DNA from: DASYLJ01 sp964404165
Lineage (GTDB): Bacteria > Desulfobacterota > Binatia > DP-6
Reading direction: 5' to 3'
NCBI GenBank assembly: GCA_964404165.1
Contig: CAYOIZ010000010.1
Coordinates: forward strand, 74,132 to 138,131
DNA: 64,000 bases
Shown: positions 48,971 through 58,825 of the stretch, one piece after another
Layout: each line of letters begins with the position of its first letter
Numbering within the stretch: the stretch's first letter is position 1
Notes under the pieces: generated by a model
The model's database searches: none
The model's input: only the letters and a program-made list of their open reading frames with translations
What the model was told of the DNA's origin: nothing
Program-made: the position numbers and the translations under genes

Positions 48971-50695
48971 TCAGCATGCGCCGCAGGAATGGCAGGTATG
49001 GGTGTCGCAGGGCGGGGTCTGCACCTCGGTGAGCGCCTTGCGCCGCTCCGCGAGCAGGTAGCGCTTGTCGACGGCGTGGTCGATGAAATCCCACGGCAGC
49101 AGCTCGGTCGGACCGAACGGCCGGTGCACGAAGCGATCGGGATCGACCACGTCACAGCGGCCCCCGCGCAGCCCCTTCAGCACCGCCCACCAGTCGTCGG
49201 GACGCGCGTGCAGGCGCTCGAGGATACAGGCGACGCGGCGATCGCCGCGTGACAGCAGGGTCTGCAGATAGCCTTCGCGCGGGCTCTCGGTCTCGACCTG
49301 GAGCGCCGGGATGGCGGAGAGATCGCGACGGACGCGCGCCAGCTTGCGCTTGAGCGACGGCAGCGCCTCCATCGGCTCCCACTGGAACGGCGTCCACGGC
49401 TTCGGCACGAACGGGTTGATCGACACCAGCATGCGGCCGAACTTGGGCCGGCCGCCCGCCATGAGCCGTCCGCGCAGCTTGGTCGCCAGCGCCGTGATCT
49501 CGCGCACGTCGTCGTCGGTCTCGGTGGGCAGGCCCACCATGACGTAGAGCTTCAGCGCGTCGACGCCGCCGCCCACGAGCCACTCGGCCGCGCGCAGGAT
49601 CTCGGGCTCGGTGAGGTTCTTGTTGATGACCCGGCGCATGCGCTCCGAGCCGGCCTCGGGCGCGATCGTCACCGAACGATTGCCGCTGGCACCGAGCGCG
49701 GCCGCCAGCGCCGGCGTGATGACGTCGGCCTTGAGCGACGACGGCGACGCGCGCCCACCGGCGGCGGCGATCTTCTGGCACAGCCCGACGATGCCGGGCT
49801 GGCTCGCCATCTCCGCGCCGACGAGACCGATGCCGTCACGCTCGGCGAGCCCGCGGTCGATGCTGGCGCCGATGCGCTCGGGGCTGCGGTAGCGCACGGG
49901 CCGGTACATGAAGCCGGCGGCGCAGAAGCGGCAGCCCCACTCGCAGCCGCGGCTGGCCTCGATGACGTACTTGTCGGCGAAGACCGCCTCGTCGGTGAGG
50001 ATCTCGGTACGGGTGTCGAAGGCGTCGAGGTCGGCGACGTAGCGACGCACGACACGCGACGGTCCGGGGCCGTCGTGCTCGAACGCGACGAGATCACCGT
50101 CGTCGCCGTAGCGCGGCGTCCAGCGGGCCGGACGGTAGGCGCCCGCGACCTGCTCGGTGCGATCGAGGATGCCGTCACGCGTGATCGGTCCGTCGGTGGC
50201 GGCGGCGAGGAACTCGCCCAGCATCTCCTCCGCCTCGCCGATGAGGCAGAGGTCGACGAACTCGGCGATGGGCTCGGGATTGAGGAACGTCGCCGGACCA
50301 CCGGCGAGGACGAGCGGCGCCTCGGGACCGCGCTCGCTGCGACGCAGCGGCAGGCCCGCCAGCGACAGCAGGTCGAGCACGTGGAGATAGTCGGTCTCGA
50401 ACGAGATCGAGAACGCGATGACGTCGAAGTCGGCGACGGCACGATCCTGCTCGAACGAGCGCAGCGTCCGCGGCCAGCCGGCGCGGGGGCCGTCGGGCAG
50501 GTAGGCCCGGTCGACGTCGACGCGCGGGTCCTCGCCCAGCAGGCGGATCATGGCCTGGAAGCCCAGGTTGGCCATCGCCACCGGGTAGGTGTTCGGGTAG
50601 ACGAGGCACACCGACAGCGCCCCCCGTGGCCCCGGCGTGAACAGCCGCCGTTCGGCGGCCAGGCGGGTGGAGCGGTCGAAGGGGGATCGGGGCAT
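48971..50695 (-). CDS. B12-binding radical SAM protein (TIGR03960-like)
   Basis: The protein has 574 residues. The N-terminal half has a B12-binding-like Rossmann region (LCLIGEAEEMLGEFL, PLVLAGGPATFLNPEP). The radical SAM domain has CEWGCRFC (C-x3-C-x2-C) near residue 260, then GLVGAEMASQPG and VTIAPEAGSERMRRVINKN. The last residues CDTHTCHSCGAC add four cysteines that could hold a second iron-sulfur cluster. The family is widespread next to cell-wall or RNA genes, with no proven reaction. It lies 102 bases downstream of ftsZ and upstream of acpS. The Met at 50695 was chosen as the last plausible start before the conserved region. Confidence 0.82.
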   Translation of the reverse strand: MPRSPFDRSTRLAAERRLFTPGPRGALSVCLVYPNTYPVAMANLGFQAMIRLLGEDPRVDVDRAYLPDGPRAGWPRTLRSFEQDRAVADFDVIAFSISFETDYLHVLDLLSLAGLPLRRSERGPEAPLVLAGGPATFLNPEPIAEFVDLCLIGEAEEMLGEFLAAATDGPITRDGILDRTEQVAGAYRPARWTPRYGDDGDLVAFEHDGPGPSRVVRRYVADLDAFDTRTEILTDEAVFADKYVIEASRGCEWGCRFCAAGFMYRPVRYRSPERIGASIDRGLAERDGIGLVGAEMASQPGIVGLCQKIAAAGGRASPSSLKADVITPALAAALGASGNRSVTIAPEAGSERMRRVINKNLTEPEILRAAEWLVGGGVDALKLYVMVGLPTETDDDVREITALATKLRGRLMAGGRPKFGRMLVSINPFVPKPWTPFQWEPMEALPSLKRKLARVRRDLSAIPALQVETESPREGYLQTLLSRGDRRVACILERLHARPDDWWAVLKGLRGGRCDVVDPDRFVHRPFGPTELLPWDFIDHAVDKRYLLAERRKALTEVQTPPCDTHTCHSCGAC

Positions 50696-50757
50696 CGTCG
50701 AGCCCGCGACCTTAGCCCCGGTGGGGGACCGCCTCAAGCCGGGAGTGGGCCGTTCCC

Positions 50758-50786
50758 CCCGACGCCGCGAAGGCTGCGGCGTCGGG
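50758..50786 (-). terminator. Hairpin downstream of ftsZ
   Basis: CCCGACGCCGC (50758-50768) pairs perfectly with GCGGCGTCGGG (50776-50786), with a seven-base loop. It lies 11 bases beyond the ftsZ stop on the minus strand and before the radical SAM gene. No T run follows, so it is a weak terminator or a processing or stability element at the end of the division genes. Confidence 0.45.
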
Positions 50787-50797
50787 ACTGAACGATC

Positions 50798-52042
<1,245 letters not shown>

Positions 52043-52089
52043 CGGCCACCCCTCCCGGCGTCCAACCCCAGCCACGCCGCCCCAAAAAA

Positions 52090-53322
52090 TTAGAAGAAGT
52101 CTCGAATCCAGCTTGCTACCCGATGGCGGGCCCGCAGGAGCGAACTCATCACCGGCCAGTCGATGTCGGAATCGGTGTGCCCGCGCTGCTTGAGTCCGTG
52201 CAGCACCAAACCAACGGCCGTCGAATACATTGGACTCGCCACGCCGTCAACCAAACCATGCAGATGAAGCGGTGTTCCGACGCGCACCGGCGTGCGGAAG
52301 ACGCGCTCGGCGAGATCCGTGATGCCCGAGAGCACCGAGCCGCCGCCCGTCAGCACCACGCCCGACGTCAGCACGCCCTCGCAGCCCGCGCGTTCGAGCT
52401 CGGATCGGACGAGCGCCAGGATCTCCTCGGCACGCGGCTCGATGACTTCGGCGAGTGCGCGCGGCGACAGCTTGTGCGGCGGCCGTCCGCCGATGCCCGC
52501 CACCTCGACCGTGCAGTCGGACGACGCCGTCAGCGCCAGGGCGGCGCCGTTGCGCTGCTTCAGCCGCTCGGCGTCCGCAAATGGCGTACGCAGCGCGGCC
52601 GCGAGGTCGTTCGTGACGTGCCCACCGCCGACGGGCAGCACCGCCGTGTGGTGGATGGCGTTCTGATGGTAGACCACCAACGAGGTCGTCCCCGCGCCGA
52701 CCTCGATGAGGGCCACGCCGAGCTCGCGCTCCTCGGGCGTCAGCACCGCCTCGGCGGCGGCGAGCGGGCTGCCGAGCACGTCCTGCACGTGCAGACCGGC
52801 CCGATTGCAGCACTTCACCAGGTTCTGCCCGGAGCTGATGGCGCCGGTGACGATGTGGACGCGCGCCTCGAGGCGCACGCCCGCCATGCCGACCGGATCC
52901 TTCACGCCGTCCTGGTCGTCGACGACGAACTCCTGCGGCAGGACGTGCAGGACCTCGCGATCCATGGGCAGCGCCACCGCGCGCGCCGCCTCCATGACCC
53001 GCTCGACGTCGCCCGGCGCCACCTCGCGGTTCTTCACCGCCACGACGCCGTGGCTGTTGAAGCCCTTGGTGTGGCTGCCCGCCGAGCCGGCGACGACGCT
53101 GCGTATCTCGCAGCCGGCCATGAGCTCGGCCTCTTCGACTGCCTTACGGATGGCATCGACCGTGGCGTCGATGTTGACGACGGTGCCCTTCTTGAGCCCC
53201 GTCGACGCATGCGTGCCGATGCCGGTGATCTCCACCCCGCCGTCGCCCACCTCGGCGACGACCACCCCGATCTTGTAGGTGCCGACGTCCAGCCCCACCA
53301 CCAGCGGATTGCGCTTTCCCAT
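52090..53322 (-). CDS. ftsA: Cell division protein FtsA
   Basis: The protein has 410 residues. An actin-like ATPase tethers FtsZ to the membrane. VGLDVGTYKIGVVVAEV is the phosphate-1 motif, and ALIEVGAGTTSLVVY and GVVLTGGGSVLSGI are the phosphate-2 and adenosine motifs. The C-terminus RARHRVASWIRDFF is an amphipathic membrane-targeting helix. The ATG at 53322 has a GGTGGGGG site at good spacing; a GTG at 53328 would overlap the ftsQ stop in a GTGA junction and is equally possible. Confidence 0.97.
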   Translation of the reverse strand: MGKRNPLVVGLDVGTYKIGVVVAEVGDGGVEITGIGTHASTGLKKGTVVNIDATVDAIRKAVEEAELMAGCEIRSVVAGSAGSHTKGFNSHGVVAVKNREVAPGDVERVMEAARAVALPMDREVLHVLPQEFVVDDQDGVKDPVGMAGVRLEARVHIVTGAISSGQNLVKCCNRAGLHVQDVLGSPLAAAEAVLTPEERELGVALIEVGAGTTSLVVYHQNAIHHTAVLPVGGGHVTNDLAAALRTPFADAERLKQRNGAALALTASSDCTVEVAGIGGRPPHKLSPRALAEVIEPRAEEILALVRSELERAGCEGVLTSGVVLTGGGSVLSGITDLAERVFRTPVRVGTPLHLHGLVDGVASPMYSTAVGLVLHGLKQRGHTDSDIDWPVMSSLLRARHRVASWIRDFF

Positions 53323-53324
53323 GC

Positions 53325-54170
53325 TCACGCCCCCACCGCGCCGCGTGGCGCCGCCGCCCGCACGGCGCGGGTCCGCACGATGACCTCGTTGTCGAACAAG
53401 CAGCTCACGCCTCGCACCTCCCCCTCACGTCCGACCCACAGCGGCAGCACTTCGGCGAGCCGCGCGAGCTTGGTCCCATATTGGCCCGTCCCGAGCTCGA
53501 TGGGAACGGCCGGCCGCACCGGCAGCAGGGTGAGCCCCGCATCCCGATCGATGCTGACCTCCGAGATCGCGCCCAGCGCCGTCGATTCGCGCGTCACGAG
53601 CCGCAGCAGGCCGAGCGCACGGCGGACCGACTGCGGCCCGAACCCCTCGCGTCCGTCGAGGTCGGCGCGCGCGAGCCCCGTGATGTACGGCAGGTCGCGG
53701 CCGTCGGTGGCGCTCACGGGCGCGAAGATGCGCCCGTTGGCGGCGACGTAGAACAGCTCGGGCACCGGATCGCGCACCGCCACGATGGCGACGGGACGAT
53801 ACTCGCGCACGCGCACCACGATGCGGTCCGGGAACTCCCGCCGCACGCTCGCCGAGCGGATCCACGGGCGCGCCACCAGCCGCGCCTCGGCCAGCTGGCG
53901 GTCGACGCTCCAGATGCTGTCGCCCTCACGCACGCCGAGCGCCTCGCGCAGCGCCTCGGGCGAGAGCTGGCCGCGATGGCGGATGTCGATGGTGCGGACG
54001 GCGAAGTACGAATGCCGGCGCGCCGCCGCGAGCAGCGGCGGCACCGCGACCGCGATCACCGCCAGGGGCACGACGAGGCGGAGCGCCGAACGCACGAACG
54101 CCGGCACCGCGATGGGTGTCCTGACCGCGGGCGCCCGCCGTCGATTGCGGCGCCCGAGGAGACGGCTCAC
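53325..54170 (-). CDS. ftsQ: Cell division protein FtsQ
   Basis: The protein has 281 residues. A short cytoplasmic Arg-rich tail is followed by one membrane helix (ALRLVVPLAVIAVAVPPLLAA) and a periplasmic POTRA domain (YFAVRTIDIRHRGQLSPEALREALG). FtsQ links FtsA/FtsK to FtsL/FtsB. The GTG at 54170 overlaps the murB stop in a GTGA junction; the ATG at 54206, upstream in frame, is less likely. Because of the murC frameshift, the same frame stays open from murC all the way to this stop, but the real start is here. Confidence 0.9.
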   Translation of the reverse strand: MSRLLGRRNRRRAPAVRTPIAVPAFVRSALRLVVPLAVIAVAVPPLLAAARRHSYFAVRTIDIRHRGQLSPEALREALGVREGDSIWSVDRQLAEARLVARPWIRSASVRREFPDRIVVRVREYRPVAIVAVRDPVPELFYVAANGRIFAPVSATDGRDLPYITGLARADLDGREGFGPQSVRRALGLLRLVTRESTALGAISEVSIDRDAGLTLLPVRPAVPIELGTGQYGTKLARLAEVLPLWVGREGEVRGVSCLFDNEVIVRTRAVRAAAPRGAVGA

Positions 54171-55069
54171 CAGCTGCCGACGAGTCTGACCTCGGGCTCC
54201 AGCCATACCCCACTCCGCTCCCACACTGCCCGTTGCGCGACCGACATGAGGGCCTGGACGTCCGCGGCGTGCGCGCGGCCCTCGTTCACGATGAAGTTGG
54301 CGTGCCGCTCCGAGATGCGCGCACCACCGACGCGCCAGCCCTTCAGGCCGGCCGCCTCGATCAGCCGCCCGGCGTGATCGCCGCGCGGGTTCTTGAAGAT
54401 GGAGCCGGCGTTCGCGAGCCCATGTGGCTGGCTCGCGGTGCGCCGCCGGCGGGCGTCGTCCATGCGCGTCGGTGCCGCGGCATCGGGCCGGAGCGCGAAC
54501 GCGACCGCCGTCACCACGAAGCCCGGCGGCAGCATCGCCCGCCGATACTGGAACGCCAGCGCCGCGCGATCGAGCCGCTGCACGGCGCCGCTCGGGCCGA
54601 CCCCCCACACAGCGTCGACCACGGCCGCGACGTCGCCACCGTAGGCGCCGGCGTTCATGAAGAGGGCGCCGCCGACGGTGCCGGGGATGCCCTCGGCGTG
54701 CTCGAGGCCGGCGAGGCCGCGCGCCACGCTCTCGCGCGCGACGCGGCCGAGCTGGACGGCGGCACCGGCTCGGACGCCGTGCTCGCTCCACTCGACGCGA
54801 CGGAACCCACGGCCGAGCTTGACGACGACGCCGCGGATGCCGCCGTCGCCGACGAGCATGTTCGATCCGCCGCCGAGCATCGTCACGCCGACGCCGTGCT
54901 CGGCGGCCTCGCGCACCACGACGCCCAGCTCGTCCGCGGTGTCGGGCTGCACCAGGACGTCGGCGGGGCCGCCGATGCGGAACGACGTGTGCCGCGCGAG
55001 CGGCTCGTCGGCGCGTACCCGACCCGGCATCGCACGCGCGAGGGCCTCCGTGAGCGTGACGGGCACCAT
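54167..55069 (-). CDS. murB: UDP-N-acetylenolpyruvoylglucosamine reductase
   Basis: The protein has 300 residues and is an FAD enzyme that reduces the enolpyruvyl group to make UDP-MurNAc. RHTSFRIGGPADVLV, MLGGGSNMLV and the EGIPGTVGGALFMNAGAYG flavin loop are present. NAGSIFKNPRGDHAG contains the catalytic Ser of the shorter (type II-like) enzymes, and EPEVRLVG the Glu. The start is two bases after the murC stop and the stop overlaps ftsQ. No ddl follows it. Confidence 0.97.
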   Translation of the reverse strand: MVPVTLTEALARAMPGRVRADEPLARHTSFRIGGPADVLVQPDTADELGVVVREAAEHGVGVTMLGGGSNMLVGDGGIRGVVVKLGRGFRRVEWSEHGVRAGAAVQLGRVARESVARGLAGLEHAEGIPGTVGGALFMNAGAYGGDVAAVVDAVWGVGPSGAVQRLDRAALAFQYRRAMLPPGFVVTAVAFALRPDAAAPTRMDDARRRRTASQPHGLANAGSIFKNPRGDHAGRLIEAAGLKGWRVGGARISERHANFIVNEGRAHAADVQALMSVAQRAVWERSGVWLEPEVRLVGSW

Positions 55070-55071
55070 GG

Positions 55072-56471
55072 CTAGTGGATCTGCGGGACGGGAGCGCCCG
55101 CGCGGAGCAAGCCGAGGAGCTCGTCCGCCGCCTTGTACACGTCACCCGCCCCAGCATGAGGACGAGATCGCCCGGACGGACCACCTCGAGCAGTGTCTCC
55201 GCCAGCTGATCGCGGACCGCCACGTGCCGCACGTCGAGATGGCCGCGGCGCTTGAGGGCCTGGTAGAGCGCCTCGCCCGACACGCCCTCGATGCGATCCT
55301 CCCCGGCGGCGTAGATCTCGGTGACGAGGAGCACGTCGGCGTCGTCGAAGGCGGAGAGGAACTCGTCGAACAGGTCGCGGGTGCGGCTGAACCGATGCGG
55401 CTGGAACGCCACCACGAGCCGACGGGTGAAGCCCTCACGCGCGGCACGGAGCGTGGCGCGCACCTCTTCCGGATGGTGGCCGTAGTCGTCGACCACCAGG
55501 ATGTCGCGCTCCTCGCCCCGCACCTCGAAGCGCCGGTGCACGCCCTCGAACTCCTCGAGCGCGTGGGCCGCGATGCGCCACGGGATGCCGAGGTCGTCGG
55601 CGACGGCGATGGTGGCGAGCGCGTTCAGCGCGTGGTGGCGCCCGGGCATGCGCAGGCGGACCGTGCCGAGCTTGGCGCCGTGCTTCCAGACGTCGAAGAC
55701 GGTCTCGAAGCCCTCGACGCGCAGCTCGCGCGCCTGCCAGTCGGCGTCGGGCGAGACGCCGTAGGTGACGAAGCGCTTGCGGACGTGCGGCAGCATGGCG
55801 CGCACGTTGACGTTGTCGATGCAGAGGACGGCCAGCCCGTAGAACGGCACCCGCTGCACGAACTGCAGGTACGCCGCCCGCACCTTCTCCATGTCGCCAT
55901 AGTAGTCGAGGTGCTCGGGATCGATGTTCGTGACCACCGCGACGATGGGCGACAGGAGCAGGAACGTGCCGTCGCTCTCATCGGCCTCGGCGACCAGGAT
56001 CTCGCCCTGGCCGAGGCGGGCATTGCTGCCGAGCGTGCGCAGCTTGCCGCCGACCACGATGGTGGGATCACGCCCCGCCTCGCGCAGCACCGACCCGAGC
56101 AGCGACGTGGTGGTGGTCTTGCCGTGCGTGCCGGCGATGGCGATGCCGTACTTCATGCGCATCAGCTCGGCCAGCATCTCGGCACGCGGGATGATCGGCA
56201 CCTTGAGCTCGCGTGCGCGGACGACCTCGGGGTTCGAGAACGTGACCGCCGACGAGATGACGAGGACGTCGATGCTCTCGTCGATGTGGGTGGCGTCGTG
56301 CGTGCCGACGTGGATGCGCGCGCCGAGCCGTTCGAGACGTCGCGTGGTGTCGCTCTCGGCGACGTCGGAGCCGGAGACCGAGTAGCCGAGGGTGAGCAGC
56401 ACCTCGGCGATGCCGCTCATGCCGATCCCGCCGATGCCGACGAAATGGACCCGGCGCTTCGGTCCGTTCAC
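55072..56471 (-). CDS. murC: UDP-N-acetylmuramate--L-alanine ligase, frameshifted near the 3' end
   Basis: The intended protein has about 466 residues and adds L-Ala to UDP-MurNAc. RRVHFVGIGGIGMSGIAEVL and AGTHGKTTTTSLLG (ATP loop) are clear, as are DDYGHHPEE and PHRFSRTRD. A GTG start at 56471 has a GGAG site. Near 55149-55152 the text has four Gs where five are needed. Restoring one G gives LGAGDVYKAADELLGLLR and a TAG at 55074-55072, two bases before murB. As written, the frame runs through murB antiphase into ftsQ. It is either a sequence error in a homopolymer or a real lesion or slip site. Confidence 0.85.
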
Positions 56472-56543
56472 CGCGGTGACTCCGTGAAGTTGCCGTAGCG
56501 GCCACCCCGTCCACCCAACCTGCCCGGCCACGATGGGAAGGAC

Positions 56544-57653
56544 TTACAGAAGCGGCAGATGATCTTCAAGTGGATGGTCCGCCATGACGCGCAAGCACAC
56601 GTCGGCCGCGGTGTTCGCAGCATCGGGACGTCCGAGCGCCCGCGCCCGCGACGCCATCGCGTCACGGGCCGCGGAATCGCCGACGAGTGGTGCGAGCGCC
56701 GACACGAGCCGCGGGCCGTCGAGCGCGCGGTCGAGGATGACGGTCGCCGCCCCCGCCGCGGCGAGCACCTCGGCGTTCCGTCGCTGATGGTCATCTGCTG
56801 CATAGGGATAGGGTATGAGCACCGACGGGAGCCCCATCGCCGTGATCTCGGCGCAGCTCATCGCGCCGGCGCGCGCGACCACGACGTCGGCGGCACGATA
56901 GGCGGCGCCCATGTCGGTGATGAACGCCTCGACGCGGACGTCGAGCCCGAGCCCCGCGTACGCCGCCGCGATGCGGGCCTGATCGGCCGGCCCCGTCTGG
57001 TGCGTGATGCGGAGCGCGCGAGCGGCGTCGCCGAGCGCACCCAGCGCCGCGACCGCGGCGTCGTTGATGTGGGTGGCGCCCTGGCTGCCGCCGAAGATCA
57101 GGAGCCCGAGCCGATCGTGCGGTGGCGACGGGGGCACGGCCAGGACCGCCGGACGGATCGGGTTGCCGGTATGCACGGTCCGTCCCGCCGGGAAGAACGA
57201 CGACGCCTCGGCGAAGCCGAGGCACACCCGCCGCGCCAGGCGTCCGAGCGTCCGGTTCGCCAGGCCGGGGAAGGCATTCTGCTCCATCAGCACCACCGGA
57301 CGCCGGCCGAGCCGCGCCGCGACCACCGCCGCCACCGAGGCGTAGCCACCGACGCCGACGACCAGGCGCGGACGGTGCGCCACGAGGAGCCGCCGCGCCC
57401 TCGCCACGCCCGACGCGAGCGCCACGACGCCCCCGGCGGCCCGTCCGATGCCCCCACCACGCACCTGGCGGCCCGGGATCAGGTCGATCGGATAGCCCGC
57501 CGCCGGCACCGCACGCGCCTCGAGACCCGCCGGCGTACCGACGAAGCCCACCTGCAACCCCCGCGCCCGCAACGCGTCCGCGAGCGCCAGTCCTGGGAAG
57601 ACGTGACCGCCCGTGCCGCCGCCGGCGATCAGGACGTCACGGGCATCGCTCAT
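56544..57653 (-). CDS. murG: UDP-GlcNAc--lipid I N-acetylglucosaminyltransferase
   Basis: The protein has 369 residues and is a membrane-associated glycosyltransferase that turns lipid I into lipid II. LIAGGGTGGHVFPGLALADAL and GGYASVAAVVAARL are the first G-loops. GGSQGATHIND and AGAMSCAEITAMGLPSVLIP with PYAADDHQRRNAE bind UDP-GlcNAc. The start overlaps the ftsW stop in an ATGA junction. The gap of 72 bases to murC (56472-56543) has no feature I can support. Confidence 0.97.
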   Translation of the reverse strand: MSDARDVLIAGGGTGGHVFPGLALADALRARGLQVGFVGTPAGLEARAVPAAGYPIDLIPGRQVRGGGIGRAAGGVVALASGVARARRLLVAHRPRLVVGVGGYASVAAVVAARLGRRPVVLMEQNAFPGLANRTLGRLARRVCLGFAEASSFFPAGRTVHTGNPIRPAVLAVPPSPPHDRLGLLIFGGSQGATHINDAAVAALGALGDAARALRITHQTGPADQARIAAAYAGLGLDVRVEAFITDMGAAYRAADVVVARAGAMSCAEITAMGLPSVLIPYPYAADDHQRRNAEVLAAAGAATVILDRALDGPRLVSALAPLVGDSAARDAMASRARALGRPDAANTAADVCLRVMADHPLEDHLPLL

Positions 57654-58825
57654 CCCGCCTCGCGCGCGAGCGCGAGCAGGACCCCCACCTCCGCCATCGC
57701 GATCATCATGGCCGAGCCGCCATAGGACACGAACGGCAGCGTCAGCCCCTTGGTCGGCAGCACGCCGAGCGCCACGCCGACGTTGAGGGCCGCCTGCAGC
57801 ACCAGCAGGCACGTCACGCCGAAGGCGAGCAGGCCGGCGAAGTCGTCGGGATGGCGACCGGCGATACGGAACCCACGCAGCGCCACCACGACGAAGAGGC
57901 CGAGCACGAGCGCCGAGCCGATCAGACCCAGCTCCTCCCCGACGACGGAGAAGATGAAGTCGGTGTGCGCGGCCGGGAGGTAGTACATCTTCTGCTGCCC
58001 CTGTCCGAGCCCGACGCCCGAGACGCCGCCGGAGCCGAAGGCGATCAGCGCCTGGCAGAGCTGGAAGCCGACGCCGCGCGGGTCGTCGTTGCAGTCGAGG
58101 AACGACATGAACCGCTTCCAGCGGTACGGCTCCATGACGGCGAGGTAGATGAGGCCCGGCAGCGCCCCCGCGATGAACAGCCCGAGATGCGTCAGCCGTG
58201 CGCCGGCGGCGAACAGCATCGCGCCGAGGATGCCCATCGAGAGCGCCGCCGTCCCGAAGTCGGGCTCGAGCAGGCACAGGCCGGCGAGCGCGGCCACCAC
58301 CACGCAGTGCGGGACGATGCCGAACCAGAATTCGCGGATGCGCTCGCCCTTCCGCGCCAGCGAGCACGCCATGTAGAGGACGAGCGCCAGCTTGGCGAGC
58401 TCGGAGGGCTGGAACGCCACCGGGCCGAGCGGAATCCAGCGCTGCGCGCCGCTGCGATTGACGCCGATGCCGGGCACCAGCACCGCCGCCATGCCGATGA
58501 ACGCGAGCACCAGCACGGGATAGGCGTAGCGCCGGTAGGTCTCGGAGGAGACGCGCGACGCGCCGACGCAGAGACCGATGCCGATCACGATCGACACCAG
58601 GTGCTTGCGGAAGAAGTGCAGCGGATCGCCGAAGTCGTCGCCGCCGGGGAAGTAGCTGACGTTGAAGACCATGATCATGCCGAGCCCGATCAGCGCGGCC
58701 ACGGCCATCAGCAGCCAGGGATCGCCGGCGAACGTCATCACCAGCCGCGGCCGCTGGTTGGCGAGCGGCCCGCGGAAGACGGGGCGCGGTTCGAGGGCGT
58801 CTTCGAGGGTCTCGGCTCCGGTCAT
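57650..58825 (-). CDS. ftsW: Peptidoglycan glycosyltransferase FtsW
   Basis: The protein has 391 residues and is a SEDS-family polymerase with about ten membrane helices that makes septal glycan strands. It carries GAQRWIPLGPVAFQPSELAKLAL, LLEPDFGTAALS and HTDFIFSVVGEELG, with the catalytic Asp in EPDFG. GLTLPFVSYGGSAM closes the family signature. The start overlaps the murD stop (ATGA) and the stop overlaps murG. The first 30 residues are cytosolic. Confidence 0.96.
   Translation of the reverse strand: MTGAETLEDALEPRPVFRGPLANQRPRLVMTFAGDPWLLMAVAALIGLGMIMVFNVSYFPGGDDFGDPLHFFRKHLVSIVIGIGLCVGASRVSSETYRRYAYPVLVLAFIGMAAVLVPGIGVNRSGAQRWIPLGPVAFQPSELAKLALVLYMACSLARKGERIREFWFGIVPHCVVVAALAGLCLLEPDFGTAALSMGILGAMLFAAGARLTHLGLFIAGALPGLIYLAVMEPYRWKRFMSFLDCNDDPRGVGFQLCQALIAFGSGGVSGVGLGQGQQKMYYLPAAHTDFIFSVVGEELGLIGSALVLGLFVVVALRGFRIAGRHPDDFAGLLAFGVTCLLVLQAALNVGVALGVLPTKGLTLPFVSYGGSAMMIAMAEVGVLLALAREAG

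Noticed and set aside
53325..56531. A single 1068-codon MurC-FtsQ fusion protein
   Set aside because: The middle ~300 codons are antiphase to an intact murB, and one added G restores MurC's normal end. The fusion is an artefact of the frameshift.
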